In this document: positions 34,080 through 46,080 of the stretch, piece by piece | Layout: every line of letters starts with the position of its first letter | Numbering within the stretch: position 1 is the first letter of the stretch | Source: Augochlora pura | Lineage: Eukaryota > Arthropoda > Insecta > Hymenoptera > Halictidae | DNA: 64,000 bases | NCBI RefSeq assembly: GCF_028453695.1 | Contig: NC_135778.1 | Coordinates: 32,973,214 to 33,037,213, forward strand | Direction: 5' to 3' | Notes under the pieces: model-generated | Seen by the model: the letters and a program-made list of their open reading frames with translations, nothing else | The model's database searches: none | What the model was told of the DNA's origin: nothing | Made by a program: the position numbers and the translations under genes

Positions 34080-34745
34080 TTATGCAAAACGTCTTTAAGT
34101 CCATTTTAAGCCTGAAGGTCTTACGCCAAAAGTGGATGTCTTTAAGACGTTTTATTTCAAACGTTAACCTCTGGAGGAAAACTTCTTTATAACACTTCAA
34201 ATATGTCTCCAAGGCTTTTTTAAGTGTTCAGTGTTTTCCAACTTAGATAAACAATTGTTTTTAGATACAACATTAATATGGACGATATAACCAGAAGATA
34301 AAAGTGGCGACGACGGTCTAAAAATCGTCTTAAAGACGTCCATAGAACGTCAGTAAGGAGTCCATAAAATGACCACAAGACTATAAGACCATAAGACGTC
34401 TGTTTGACGTCTGAAAGACCTCTTAAATACGTTACGATTTATATCATAGAACGTTCTTAGGACATTCTCAGGACTTTCTTAGAACTTTTTAGACGTCTTA
34501 ATCCATTAACTACCATAATCCTCATTTAGGACTTTTTAAGAAATATAAAACATTTTAACAACAAAACATAATATGAATATAACTATATTGTTACATAACT
34601 TTTTTATGCATATACACAACTTTCCCCGTCAAAAATTAAGAAAAATCGTTTGGCAGTTAATAGATTAAAAATAACACTAATGTCGTCTATCAAACGTCTC
34701 AAAAACATCCCTGGTGCGTAAACCAGACGTCTCAAAGACGTCCTA
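34080..34745 (+). repeat. Cluster of GACGTCTTAAAGACGTC-type short repeats
   Basis: Six exact GACGTC palindromes (34335, 34395, 34406, 34492, 34725, 34737), plus many near-copies of aagacgtctttaagacg (34085-34160, 34310-34345, 34690-34745). No regular period is evident. Confidence 0.6.
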
Positions 34746-35595
34746 CTGCTATCTCGGAACTGACTTGGATAACGTTTACAGGCTCGAGAACGGTGGAAAC
34801 GGTGTCCGAAGATCGACAAGCATACTCGAACTTGTTCAGACTCGCCGGTTATTGATTCCCGGCGTTCCGGGGCCTCGGGAAGGCTGATGAATTGTAACCG
34901 GCTACCGGTGTCCTCGCGCCGTAAAACCAAACGATACACCTAGATGATAGCCCGGCCCACGCAGAAATCAAATTAGTGGGGGCGATATTTAGTCGACGCG
35001 ACGTCCAGCCTCGACAGCCACCCTCGGTCATCCTTATCTGCAGGGCCGCATCTGCCTCGAGAAAAATGTGTCCTCCCGATATGAGACACGGTAGCCGGAG
35101 AGCCCCGGCTCGCCGTGGAATTTTTCGTCGATATCGAACGGGAACCTAACAATCCACGCCGGGTTAACTCGCCGCCGCCTGTTCCGACGCGTTTCAACAA
35201 CTCTCGAAAAACCCCGGGATTCTTTTCGGTCGAAGGAGAGGCACCGAAAATATTCTCGTAATTTTTCTGGCCGAGTGAGAGACCGAACGCGGAGAGTTAT
35301 AGTGACGACCCGCGCGACTCGCGGCATTCAGCCCACGTACGAGGAATGGATACGCGCCATAAAACAGAGTGTTATCGCGTCGTCATTGTCTCGGGCTTTC
35401 CCCGTTTATCTGCCGGGCCCGGTCGGCTCGCGGAAAAAATCCCGCGACGTTTGCGCCGCGAAATTCCCGACTTCCGGGAGCGCTAGTCCGCCGTCGTGTC
35501 GATTCTGCGGAATAACGCCGTCGTTTTGCAACTTCATCGGCTTTCGAAAAGTGCGAAGTAAAGCTAGATCTCGAGGCTACGATTTGGGAAAATCT
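34746..35595. other. GC-rich block, no gene recognised
   Basis: Domain-free, overlapping open frames (34604-35327 minus in three frames, 35275-35616 plus). Confidence 0.45.
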
Positions 35596-35599
35596 TTGG

Positions 35600-36240
35600 G
35601 ATTTTTCGGAAAATAGTTAGGCGAGAAATAATTCTTGAAGTAGGTCATGGAGACAGTGGACGAGGACTCCGTTTGGATGCGAAATGCGATTGATGAGTTC
35701 AACGTTGTATCTTCGCGATTCGGTAACATTTTTAACTTACAAAAATTTGCTTGCAAAGGTGAACCTTGCAATTATATCTCTGAAAAAGTGCAGAATTTTC
35801 CGGCGAATGATTTTGTCAGAAAAAAATCCTGAAGTCAGTCACGGTAGGGTGAAGAAGAACAAGATTCGCTGCGAGAAACTATAGTTACATATTCTAAAGT
35901 ATAACTTCGTCACTTGTTAACATTTTCAAGTTATAAAAACTGTATATTGCAAAGCTGGATATTGTATCTATATCTCATAACAATTTTACAATTTTTCACT
36001 AGAAAGTTGGTTAAGAAAAAAGTCTTCAAATAGACTATGGGTACTTAAAATTGACTCAACCCGATGTAGTGCAAAAACGTATCGGGACGTTTTAGTATAG
36101 AAATCCGGCGTTTGGTAACATTTTCAACGTTCGAAAATCGTGCTGTAAAGCCGAAGGTATCGCCAACGTTTCTGAAAAAGCGCGGAATTTTTCAGCGGAG
36201 AATAGCCCGGTAAGAAATTCTCGAAGACGTAGGGTGCAAC
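35600..36240 (+). repeat. Tandem array, 194-198-bp units, 3 copies
   Basis: The sequences ggtaacatttttaacttaca (35722), gttaacattttcaagttata (35916) and ggtaacattttcaacgttcg (36114) are 194 and 198 bp apart. The 3' half aligns too: agtgcagaattttccggcga (35788) with gcgcggaatttttcagcgga (36180), and aaaaaaatcctgaagtcagt with aagaaattctcgaagacgta. The GC-rich outer copies are better preserved than the AT-rich middle copy. Confidence 0.8.
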
Positions 36241-37485
36241 GAGCGTCGCCGTGAGTTCGACGGGAGCGTTATGGGAGCGCGTAATTGCAAAAATTAGTCT
36301 CCCCAGAGGGCATACGTCCATCGGGCCGCGTAATGGTCGCCGGATTCTCGTCACGACCATAGATCGTTGGGTGCCGTGGTAGCTGGGACTGCATGCTGGG
36401 CGTCCCAACACTATCGCTCCCGGATCAGCCACGGATTTCAGAAGCTACCAACTTATATATATCCGCGGCGTTTATGTATGTTTATGCCTGTGTGCGGCCA
36501 GTCTTTACGGACCCCCTGCTGCATCAGCGCGACTCTTGCGCTGCCACGTCGCCAAAAGAAAGGTGGCCCCCGCGCCCACGAGCGCGCACCAACACGCCCG
36601 TCGAGGTGCACACGAACACCGTGAAACCGGTGCAAACACCACGGGTGTCGATGTTCCACAGGAAAAAGGTGTAATAATTTGCAGCTCGTCTGTCCGCCGG
36701 CTTTCGTCCGCTAATCAATTTCGCCTGACGGATTATTGTTTTTTAATCCGCCGGTTATTCATCGAGACTCGTCCACGCACGGCCCCCCCCCCCCCCTCCC
36801 CCACCTCCGCCAGCTCCACCGGACGTCCCGCTAATCCTTTCGCTGATCGGCGATCGATCTCGCGTCGATCGAATGGAAATCTCCGGGCCGGGAACGACGT
36901 TACGTGGTTTCGGTCTAAAGTGCTTCTAGTCTATTTTTCGCCCCGGGTGATTTATGGCGGAGATATGTAAAGCAGCTCGTTGAACGGTTAACCGAGCCGA
37001 TTGCGCGAGCGCGCGCGCGCACGACCCGTGCTTCTGCCCCGCGGGCTCATTTTCTCCAATGATTTTTATGATAAATTAATCCGAGCCGGTCCGACACGCG
37101 GCCCGGACCGGAGATCCGAGTCGTTTGATAAAACCAGCCCAGGTCGTCCGTCAGGAATTGTAGGTTGCCCGTGTCCTCGGCGCAGGATCGATTCTGCAGC
37201 CTGCCTCGAAATAGTAGAACGCTGCTAGTTATTAATTAATTAAGTCGCCGCACGGCGACGATCGAAACCGTGGCAACGGCGAGTTTCGTGGTAATGTTAG
37301 CGGTATTCGAGCTGTTGTTACTTTGCGGGGAAGAATCGTTGGACGGTGTGCGTCTGCTCGTTTCGAAAGCCGTGAAATTTGCTTTAAAATCAGTCTAGTA
37401 TTTTTATCTTTGTTTTCGTGAGTCTTTAATTATCATCGTTTTAGTGAAGATAGTCATTTCTCACCATTTTGAGAATTCGTTGAAA
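36241..37485. other. GC-rich block with C run, no gene recognised
   Basis: A run of 14 C lies at 36783-36796 and an alternating GC run at about 37007-37020. Open frames on both strands (36367-36970 plus in three frames, 36453-36718 minus) are domain-free. Confidence 0.5.
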
Positions 37486-37489
37486 TCTG

Positions 37490-38010
37490 TGGACGTTAAC
37501 AAATTTTTTCATTAAATAAAACTATACTGTTTTTAGAGAGTGAAGTTTCATCTTTCTAATGAGACCAGAATTATTGTTCTAGCATTTCTTCTTGCGATTT
37601 TACCGCCATTCGTATCGACCATGTGACACAAGTATTCTAAATGCAGGGGGGCTGGTGTTCATGCTTTTCGCTCGAGGAAAATTCTCCAATTTTAAAAATT
37701 CTGTAACTTTGTCATGGAAAATCGTGGAATAATGATCCTAAGCACGTTATAAAGGGCAGAATCCCTTTTTTTTTACTAACCTAAGTTATTCCGTAATGAA
37801 ATTACTATATACCGGAAATTACGACAGTCGCAATTTTATTAGCAAGGACCTCCTGTGTACCAATAATCATCTCCGGAAAGTTGTACAGAATCCAACAAAT
37901 TTTTTTGTCCCCCCCCACCTTCCGCCATTTTAAAGCTCAAGATCTCCTCTTTTCAACAAGCTCACAGCGATCGTCGCACGATTTTTTCTTACCAACTGAC
38001 AGCTGTTTCG
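37490..38010 (+). repeat. A/B dispersed repeat, cluster 7 (B-A-B)
   Basis: B at about 37500-37615 (agagtgaagtttcatctttc, then tgcgattttaccgc). A at about 37700-37790 (ctgtaactttgtcatggaaa, atcgtggaataatgatccta, ataaagggcagaatcccttt). B at about 37920-38005 (cattttaaagctcaagatct, then cgcacgattttttcttacca). Confidence 0.8.
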
Positions 38011-39230
38011 ATGGCAACAGTGCCATCAGCATTCGAAATACCTACGGTTGCGATCGTCGAAAAAAATTCGTCGTACCCCGAAAAATCCGAATTTCATGTC
38101 CACCCGGCTGGCCCGCGCGCATACATTTTGACGGGCGACGAATCAATTATTATTAATCGTTTCTGTTCGGAGAGGTGGTTCCGGTCGTAAAGGACGACCA
38201 GTCGAGCCAGTTTCGGTCCCGGCAAAAGGTCCGCGGAGACACGGGGCGGGTTATTAAAAGACTCGACGCGAATAGAGTCCGTTAAAGTGTCTCTCCGTGG
38301 CAGCGCCGGCCTGTTATGGGAATGATATGCACACGCGCCTACGCGGGGCCAGATTTAATTACGATCTTAACCAGTTTATTAATACTTAACGTGTTCTGGC
38401 TGTTCGGGGTCGTCCTCCCCCTGTTTTTCTACACTATCCTCCAAAAGTTTCGAATCCAGCACCGGTCCCCGATAAAAACGTCGCCATTAAAATTCATGAA
38501 TTACCCCGCGGTCGCATAATCTTCCATCGTCGTCGCTGAACCGCGCGCGTCGCTCCGGATCGCTCGAATTAACAACGACGCGTGTATTCAATTAATCAAT
38601 GCTGGCGAGCGATTAATTTAGCCGGACGTTGCTCGAATTAGAACACGGGGCTGATCAATTTATTAGCAACGCGGCTGAGTTTTCCGCGTGGCGTTGCCAG
38701 CCGGCTCGATGATAACAGAAACGTAATATATATAATAGATTATAAATTAGCAGCTGGTAAATAATAGTAATGGTAAATAGTAAAACGTAATAACAGAACT
38801 GGATCGATCCGTGGAGAGATAGGAAACTTTCGTCCGGTAGTGTAGATCCTAACTGCCGCGGATCCTCGGCCGCGGAGGGCTAAAAAACAAGCGAGGACCG
38901 AGGAGCTGGCTTTACGACTGCCGGGAATGCCTCGTTCGGCCCTTTTTATGCGCGGATTTTTAATTGAATTAAACGATGATAAATAATCGGCCGATACGGG
39001 AATGTCGGCCGTTACCCGGAGCTAGATTTTTCTGCTCACCAGATTCGCAGTTTCTCTGGGGGGGCCACCGCATTATTAGCTCCGGCTCCACTGTCGGCGA
39101 TCCTGTTATTTTTAATGCCGGCGCGCCCCTAATTTCTGCCTCGCAAATTTCACCGATTCCGGGGGAGTTAGTACTAGTTGGAGAGGATTTTATATGCTAT
39201 GGTGGTTCAGTGTTTTAGTTTTGCATTTTC
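38011..39230. other. GC-rich block with ATTA-rich patch, no gene recognised
   Basis: 38540-38670 mixes CpG-rich sequence with many attaat/taatta cores, as in homeodomain-bound enhancers, but nothing distinguishes function from chance. Open frames at 37881-38156, 38316-38519 and 38976-39218 plus lack recognisable domains. Confidence 0.4.
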
Positions 39231-40110
39231 GGATTAGTGTGTACTGTTGTTGATCCGTACACAGTGATCGATCATTTTCTTGAAAAATAAGTAAATATAA
39301 GGGATGAAGAATTGTCTGAGTGATAAAGAATTATCTTAATAGTAAAGAAGTGTTTAAATAAATGAATAGAAGAATTGATGAGGAATAGAGTATAATTGTT
39401 ATTCGAATAAAATATGTTGCTAAATAGAATTAATTTTGATGGTTCTATTAAATTTATATTTATTTGAAATAACTTGAGTAATTGAAAATTCTGGTTTCGT
39501 TTTAGGATCCTCTAACTTCAATAGTATAATAGTATATAATATACAGTATAACAGTATTGTATAAATGTACTAAAATATAATAAAATATACTATATTATAA
39601 ATATATTAAAATCTACTATGGTATAAATATATTAAAATATAGTATAGTATAAATAATATAGTAAATAGTACTGAAGACTCAATCTATGCTAATAACTAAC
39701 AATTTTTATATGTCTTTTTGTATGTTATACAAATACCAAATATTTGTATCATTTCTCAAGGCTTTTTATGGTGGTAGTATACTAGTACCAAGAAGTATAC
39801 TATCTTATCCAAGGGCACTATGCACGCAATATATTCAAAACAATTATTTACATTTACGTATCTATTCATTTTCCTTTGTCTTGTCATCCAGGCAAATATA
39901 CAGATATATTCTGGTTTTTATTGAATTTTAAGACATTTTTGGGATTGGAATTAGGCCAGACTTTTTATCAGGGGACCAAAATTAATCGACTTTGTATAGC
40001 ATATTTCCATAGTTATTGACAAGAGGATTCCAAAAATGCAAGTTCCAAAGCGCGAAACTGATTTGATAAAAAATTATACGTCTTTAAAGTTGAAAACAGC
40101 TGTTTCTCCA
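39231..40110. other. AT-rich stretch with TATAATA low complexity
   Basis: TATAATA-type low-complexity sequence fills about 39525-39665. The open frame at 39686-39931 plus is hydrophobic but has no family I recognise. Confidence 0.5.
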
Positions 40111-40165
40111 TGTAAGTGCTGCCATCTAAGTGAACCTATATACTTATGCTGCCATCTAGCATCGC
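40111..40165. promoter_or_regulatory. Two CTCF-like sites 30 bp apart
   Basis: The 12-mer tgctgccatcta occurs at 40117-40128 and 40147-40158, exactly 30 bp apart. The core TGCCATCT fits the reverse complement of the CTCF core (AGRKGGCR), although the outer positions match only partly. The flanks differ, so it is either a local 30-bp duplication or paired sites. Confidence 0.3.
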
Positions 40166-41285
40166 CGGTCATCGAACAACATCTATGTATGTACTAATTA
40201 TGTAAAATACAGCATCAAGCTATTCTATAAAAAATGCTAAAAATTTGTTAAATTTCCTTACGCATAATTAGTTCACATCTAGAGTAATATAAATAATAGT
40301 CTCCTTAGGATTTTAGCGAAGTTTTAGCGAAGATTCGTGAGAGAAGGAAATTTTTGGGACTCGGGAAAATCGTGGAGCCGATAAGGTGGCTGCGTAGGAA
40401 TTCGAAGGGTATTCGCGACCTATCGATGTATCGAAAATCGCAGAGTAGCCGGGGCGGTGTTCGGGGGACGGTCCGAGCCGGCGAGAGGGCCCGAGGCCCA
40501 TTTATCATACAGGAAACAATAGGAACTGGCAAAACACGTGCTTCGCGCGCGCTCTGCAAAACCAGCCGAGGCGCAGACCGAACCACCGACCAGAAACCAA
40601 CGAGATAAACAGAGAGAGAGAGAAAAAGAGAGAGAGAGAGGGAAAGAGAGGAGAGAGCCGCGAGGGAGATTCGAGAAGAGAGGGTCCAGATACATAATAC
40701 CGGGCGAGGAGGCACACCGGGCGCAAAACAGGCGAAAAAGAAGCCCGGGACGGTCCCCGCGGTCGCGTCGGGCCCCGAGAGAGACCGAGTGGGGCCAACC
40801 GGGTGACCGGTCTCTCCCTTCATTTGTTAAAACAATATAACAATTCATTTTTGTCACATCCACCGTCGAACAGCTTTTATTGTGACGGGGAGCCCTTCGG
40901 GAATTGTTCCACCGATGGCCAAACTATTGTCAACCGAACTGGCTCCTCTCCCTCTTCTACTGGCCCAGGGGCGGACCTATCTCCTGGGTCCCCAGTGTTC
41001 CTCGGCCTCCCACCATAAATTAACTTCGCGTAATCTCAATTCGTGTAATCGCTAACCAGTGTCCCTTCTCAGTACACCAAAGTTACCGATATTCAATCTC
41101 TCGTTACCCCGTGAAAAAAAGTCGTTGTACGATGTATCTGGGCTTATTTTACAGTGCAAATCTTGTGCTTTTAGAACACGTAGCTCATTTTTTTTCGAAC
41201 AAATTTTTTCTGTGCTGTATGGGCAGATATATAAAAGTCATAATTTTTCAATAATTTTTCAATCAGTTTTCAAGTTCAAACTTGT
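40166..41285. other. GC-rich block with GA tract, no gene recognised
   Basis: A (GA)n-rich tract at 40610-40657 generates long leucine/serine or arginine/glutamate frames on both strands (40305-40863 minus, 40538-40840 plus). No domain is visible in any of them. Confidence 0.5.
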
Positions 41286-41289
41286 CTGT

Positions 41290-41785
41290 GAAGTTCAAAC
41301 AATTTTTTTATGAAATAAAACTAAAGCGAATTTGAAGCGTAAAGTCTTAGTTTTGTAATGGGACCAAGAAAATTAATCTACGATATTTTGTCGTTGTTTT
41401 ATCACAGTTTGAGCGAAGGGTGTACCGTCGACGTTAGAACATTAGTCATCTTCGTGTTAAAAAATGCGTAAACTCAAAATGCTGTAACTCTGTGAACAAA
41501 AATTGCTGGATAGTGTGTCTAGGTTCATTTCAAATGGTTAATCCTCCACTTTCAAACCCTTCTAGTTAGATTCCTGAAAAAAATTGTTACGATCTCAAAC
41601 AATCGAAAAGCAGACATCGTTATTTATAATAGTTTCGCAAGTATAAATTCTCCTACAGGTTCAACAACATTTTTTCTGCGGCTCAAATTTACACGAATTT
41701 AAAGCTCGAAGTCTCCGCTTTTCAACAAGATAAAGAATATCTTCCTACGATTTTTTCTCACAGACTTATTGCACTTTGAACGAGA
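41290..41785 (+). repeat. A/B dispersed repeat, cluster 8 (B-A-B)
   Basis: B at about 41320-41415 (gaagcgtaaagtcttagttt, then ctacgatattttgtcgttgt). A at about 41475-41570 (ctgtaactctgtgaacaaaa, then ttcatttcaaatggttaatc). B at about 41695-41782 (tttaaagctcgaagtctccg, then ctacgattttttctcacaga at 41745, ending cttattgcactttgaa). This is one of the best-preserved units, about 305 bp from A start to B end. Confidence 0.85.
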
Positions 41786-42602
41786 AGCGCGCCTCGAACG
41801 AATCTTCGCCGATCGCACAGTGGTACCAAATCGAGATTAATAACTATTTATCCCAATTGCACAACGAAAAATGTCGAATACCCAACAAAAATAATACTCT
41901 AAGCTTCACTATTCCTTTCACTATGTTTCCATGAACTGTTAACCCAATTTTCAGATTCGCTAAACTCTCGGTCTAAAAATACGATATCTGTTCGCTCCGT
42001 CATTGTACAAATGGCTGTTTATTCTCATACAAAATTTAATCTAATTTACTCTCTTTAATTATATCAGCCTTATCAATTGCCGAGTTCTCTACATGAAGAT
42101 CACATCTTATAAAGAGGCAAACAGAGTTCCCAGCGAATACGGGCACTGTTCGGAGCTTCGTCCCGGTTACCATGATTCGGGAGCACTGTGATCGAAAGGT
42201 GGGTACCGAGTCGATTTCCCTCTAATTTGGGCGTTCAGCCTCCTCGATCGGCCGGATAACAGAGATCTGTGTCGCGTCTAGGAGCGGGTCAGGGCCGGTG
42301 ATCGCCGGTCACGCGAGTCCGTCGGGCACGCGAGACTTTTAACTCGTTATCGGGCTCGGCGGGCGAGTAAAAATCGGGTGGCCGCGCTTCGACCCGCTAG
42401 ATCTCGGATGTCCTGATTCCGGTGAAGTTAATTAACGAGCTTTCCGAGTGAAAATCCCCTTTCCAGCGGCGGCCGCTCGCTCGCCACTCGTCGCTATCGG
42501 TCACCGTAATCTTCAGCTGTGTTCGACAAAAATAAAAACAGAGGAAAAAGAAACGAGCCGGCCAGGCGTTGTCCGATAGAATTTTTTAATGATCTCTTTG
42601 GA
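41786..42602. other. AT-rich then GC-rich spacer, nothing recognised
   Basis: No gene, RNA or clear repeat. The GC-rich part (42170-42500) has no domain-bearing frame. Confidence 0.45.
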
Positions 42603-42742
42603 CACGAAAGAGAGACGGAACGAGGCCCGGAGAGGAAAGCAGAGAGGAAGAGAAAGAGAGAAAGCGAGAGAGAGGGAGAAAAAGAAAGAGAGAGAGAGAG
42701 AGTGTGTGTGTGTGAGAGAGAGTGAGAGAGAGAGTGAGAGCG
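42603..42742 (+). repeat. GA/GT compound microsatellite
   Basis: Purine tract with gagagagagagagtgtgtgtg near 42690 and further (GA)n to 42742. Confidence 0.9.
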
Positions 42743-43266
42743 GAGGGTGAGAGCAGCAGCGTGTTCCTCGATGTTTAAAACGTGACGATAGATTCGCAGC
42801 GAGGAACGGCATTATGGATGACCAAACTAAAGCCGGTCTTCCTGGTCCCTGCCATAAGTTAGCTGCCACCGGTTGAACCCGGCTGCATGAGAGATACTCG
42901 CGGCAGCGCATTATTTACATATTTATATATTAAACGCTCGCTCCTACCTATCCTCGCCGGCCGCAGGATCCCTTGTTGCCGTTTCGGGATAGGAATCGGC
43001 GAAATTTGTGTGGTAAGCCGGCCTTTCGATTTCGCATCCCGAATAACCGCGATAAAACTCCGCGTCCCGCCGCTTCCCTGGGCTCTTTGGGACTCGGCTC
43101 GAATCATCGTAATTGCCATAAACTCCCTCAACCGTACCCGACAACATGAAAAACAGTTCCGTGACCGATCACAGTTTCCGATGCTCGATCGCAGATAACA
43201 ATGACTTTCGCATCGTAATCGGTGACTAAATATTTTATAAAAAAAATCGCGGAACTGATACATTGT
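42743..43266. other. GC-rich block, no gene recognised
   Basis: Open frames on both strands (42859-43263 minus, 42887-43198 plus) overlap and show no domain. Confidence 0.45.
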
Positions 43267-43800
43267 ATGCTCGTTATTTTCTATTTTATTTTGTTCGATT
43301 ATCTTGTATAATAATTTAGATGCAGGCGCTTTTATTAGAGCAACGTGTCACGCGAAGAGCACAGTTCTTGAGCCAGTGATGGAGGCTCGACTGTCTTTTA
43401 GGTGTAGTACGATTACTTCGAGGAAGAAAATTTTGGAAAAAATTTTAAAACTGGTACAAGGTGTGCTCTTTAATCTAAATTTTATTTCAATCAATTATCT
43501 TGTAAAATGACCGAGATATAGTCTCATCTATAAGGGCAGGGTGATGTGGGAGGCCCAGGAACGAGACTCGTCAGTTCTCTGGAGTCGGAGTAAGTATTAT
43601 GTACAGGAAAATTTTAATCCTAAAGTTAAAAATATCCTGAAATTAGCTCAAAGACTGCTCTTTAATTTCCACCTAGTTTCATTCAATTATCTCGTCAAGT
43701 GACGTCAAGTGAAAGAGATACAGCCTCTTTCACGAGGGCGGCGCGGATCGGACAAACGGGACTGGTCGGTGTCTCGTCCGAGGCAGCGTTATCCTGTGAA
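43267..43800 (+). repeat. Tandem array, 194-bp period, ~2.8 copies
   Basis: Units start tgctcgttattttctatttt (43267), tgctctttaatctaaatttt (43461) and tgctctttaatttccaccta (43655), 194 bp apart both times. Next come cgattatcttgtataataat, caattatcttgtaaaatgac and caattatctcgtcaagtgac. Later landmarks (ggctcgactgtcttttagg against gagactcgtcagttctctgg; gaagaaaattttgg against caggaaaattttaat) also align. The attagctcaaagactgctct segment (about 43641) resembles the A/B core. Confidence 0.85.
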
Positions 43801-44590
43801 GAAAAACGGCAATAAGGCGCGAGGTTAGGCTAGGCCGGCGCGTTTCCACGGACGGCTGGGGCCCGAGCCTAGACCAGGAGCTTCCGAGTAGTCATTAATG
43901 TCGTTGGATGGCGGACGAAGCTTGTTTACCGAGTTGGCTCGGCTCGCCCCCGCGAAATAAACGCTCGATATCTATGAGGCGAACGAGCGTGTATTATTCA
44001 GGCAGCTGGCGTGGCCTTGGGAAGCCGGTGGCCGGGCGATAATGCGCGTTAACGACTTTATCGCGTTCTAAACGGGCTTGCAAGCTCGCGCGTCGGCCCT
44101 GCAACCCGCCCGAGCCAGCCTAGCGAGCAAGCAAACGAGGAAGGAATTATCGATCGTTCGCCGAGGCAGTGGAGCACCGATGCCGGCCGCGATAAATCTT
44201 CATAGTTCCTTCTGACACGTTTCACGTGACCGTAAGCGTTATCTTTCCTGCATGAAATATGTCGGAAACGCTTTTCTTTCTCCTCGAATATCGCAAGCTC
44301 ACGCTCGCCCCCGGACGAACGCCTCGCGAGCCGGGGAAAAAAAGGAAAATTTTAGCCGCCAACAATCTGCCCGGCCGCACCGCGGCCGCCCTACGGCCAC
44401 CCCCGACACCGTCCCGTTTCTTTTGATAATGACGGATCGATCCCCGCGCGGATCGTCGATAAACGAGCTTCGACGCGCCTCGCCTGCCCTGGACGCTGAC
44501 GAAGCTGCAATTATATTGTGCAATGTCTCTGCTTTACTGTTTTATTGTTTCATAGAGTTATATGTTACAGCGAGCCACTGTGCCGTGTAC
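43801..44590. other. GC-rich block, no gene recognised
   Basis: Open frames at 44252-44602 plus and 44299-44523 minus overlap without domains. Confidence 0.45.
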
Positions 44591-46080
44591 GAGCAAGTTT
44601 GAAACTATTTGAAACATTTAACAAATTTCATTGCTTCAAAGTTGTATCAATAACAGCTTCGCAGCTGTTTCATAATTTCAATCAGCTTGATAGCTTCATA
44701 GCGGTCTTGTTGGTTCAAACCTGGTTCCAAACATCTTTATAGCTTTGAAATTGGTTTATAGCTTCACAGCTATATCATAATTTCAATCGGCTTCATAGTT
44801 TCCAAGTCGTTTTGTTGGCTCAAACCTAGTTCAAACCTGGTTCAAACATTTCTATAGCTTCAAAACTGCTTTACAACTTCGGAGCTCTTTCATAATTTCA
44901 CTCAGTTTGATAACATTAAAGCCGTTCTGTTGCTTCAAATTTGCTTTAGACCTAGGTCAGACATCTTTGTAGCTTAAAAATTGCTTTACAGTTTCACAGT
45001 TCTTTCACAGCATCACAGTTACTTCATAATTTCAATCAGTTTCATAGCTACGAAGTAATTTTGTAACTTCAAAGCTACATTGTGGCTTTAAAGTCAATTT
45101 ACGACTCCAAAATTGCTTTAATAATTCAAAACTCTTTTGTGAATTCGAAGCCATTCTAATGCTCCAAAGCTAGCTAAACCTACCTGCTTAATAAGCGGGC
45201 TTGTGGTGTCAAAGCTGCTTCGTGGTGTCAAAGCAATTTTGAGATTTCAGAGCTGGTGTGGTTTTAATGCTTCACGGTTACTTTATGTTTTTAAAGCAGG
45301 TTCCGGCTTCCACGCAGTTTGATGGTTTGGAAGCTGCTTCAAGGTTTAAAGCCAGTTTCTGACTTTAAAGCAGCTTCATTTTTTTAACAGGTTTTCTAAC
45401 AGGATGCTGATTGACGTTTTATTCGATGTTGCTTGAGTCTATGTTCCAGGCTACTCGGAGCTTTAAAGTAGGTTTGGCGACGCTTCGGAGCTGCTTAGAC
45501 GATGCTTCAAAGCAGCTTCGACGATGCAGCAAAGCAGCGTCAACGATACTTTAAAGTTGGTTCATGTCTTCGAAGTAGCTTTAATGATTCACAGCTAATT
45601 TATGCTTTTAAAGTAGCTTCCAGCTTCCACGCAGCTTGATGGCTTCGAAGTTGCTTCAAGGTTTAAAGTTAGTTTCTGGCTATAAAGCAGCTCCAAGTGT
45701 CTAACAACCTTGATCAATGCTCTTTAACGCTTTGATCAATGCTTCTTGCTGGCTTCATTCAATGCTGCTCTCAGCTTCAAAGCAGCTTCAAAAATGCTTC
45801 AAACCAGCATCAACGTTGCTCCAAAACAGCTTGCACGCCGCTTCAAAGCAGCTTTTACGATGCCTTAAAGCTACATTGACGAAGCATCAAAGCAGTTTCG
45901 ACTATGCTTCAGAGCAGTTTCTAGATTGCTTCAAATCAGCTTGCACACCACTTCAAAGCAGCTTCTACGATTCATCAATGTAGCTTCGGCGATGCATCAA
46001 AGCAGTATCGACGATGCAGCAAAGCAGTTTGAACGATGTTTTAAAGCTCCTTCTAAAATGCTCGCTGAAGCTGCTCGCAG
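44591..46080 (+). repeat. 22-bp minisatellite with longer nested periods
   Basis: The consensus is about gatgcttcaaagcagcttc-gac. From 45793 to 46056 twelve units follow at exactly 22 bp (45793, 45815, 45837 ... 46035). Another block is in register at 45479-45566. Upstream the theme persists as longer units: cataatttcaatcagcttga at 44671, 44776, 44891 and 45026 (105, 115 and 135 bp). A ~135-bp segment starting near 45261 is repeated from about 45579 (318 bp). Open frames through it (45717-45983 plus) translate the repeat. Confidence 0.92.

Noticed and set aside
38440..38465. TTTCGAATCC resembling a tRNA T-loop
   Set aside because: Lacks the GG before TTC and no matching anticodon or acceptor arms; no tRNA could be folded by eye.
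45793..46056. Regular 22-bp repeats as a CRISPR array
   Set aside because: Contiguous units without spacers in apparently animal DNA; a minisatellite.
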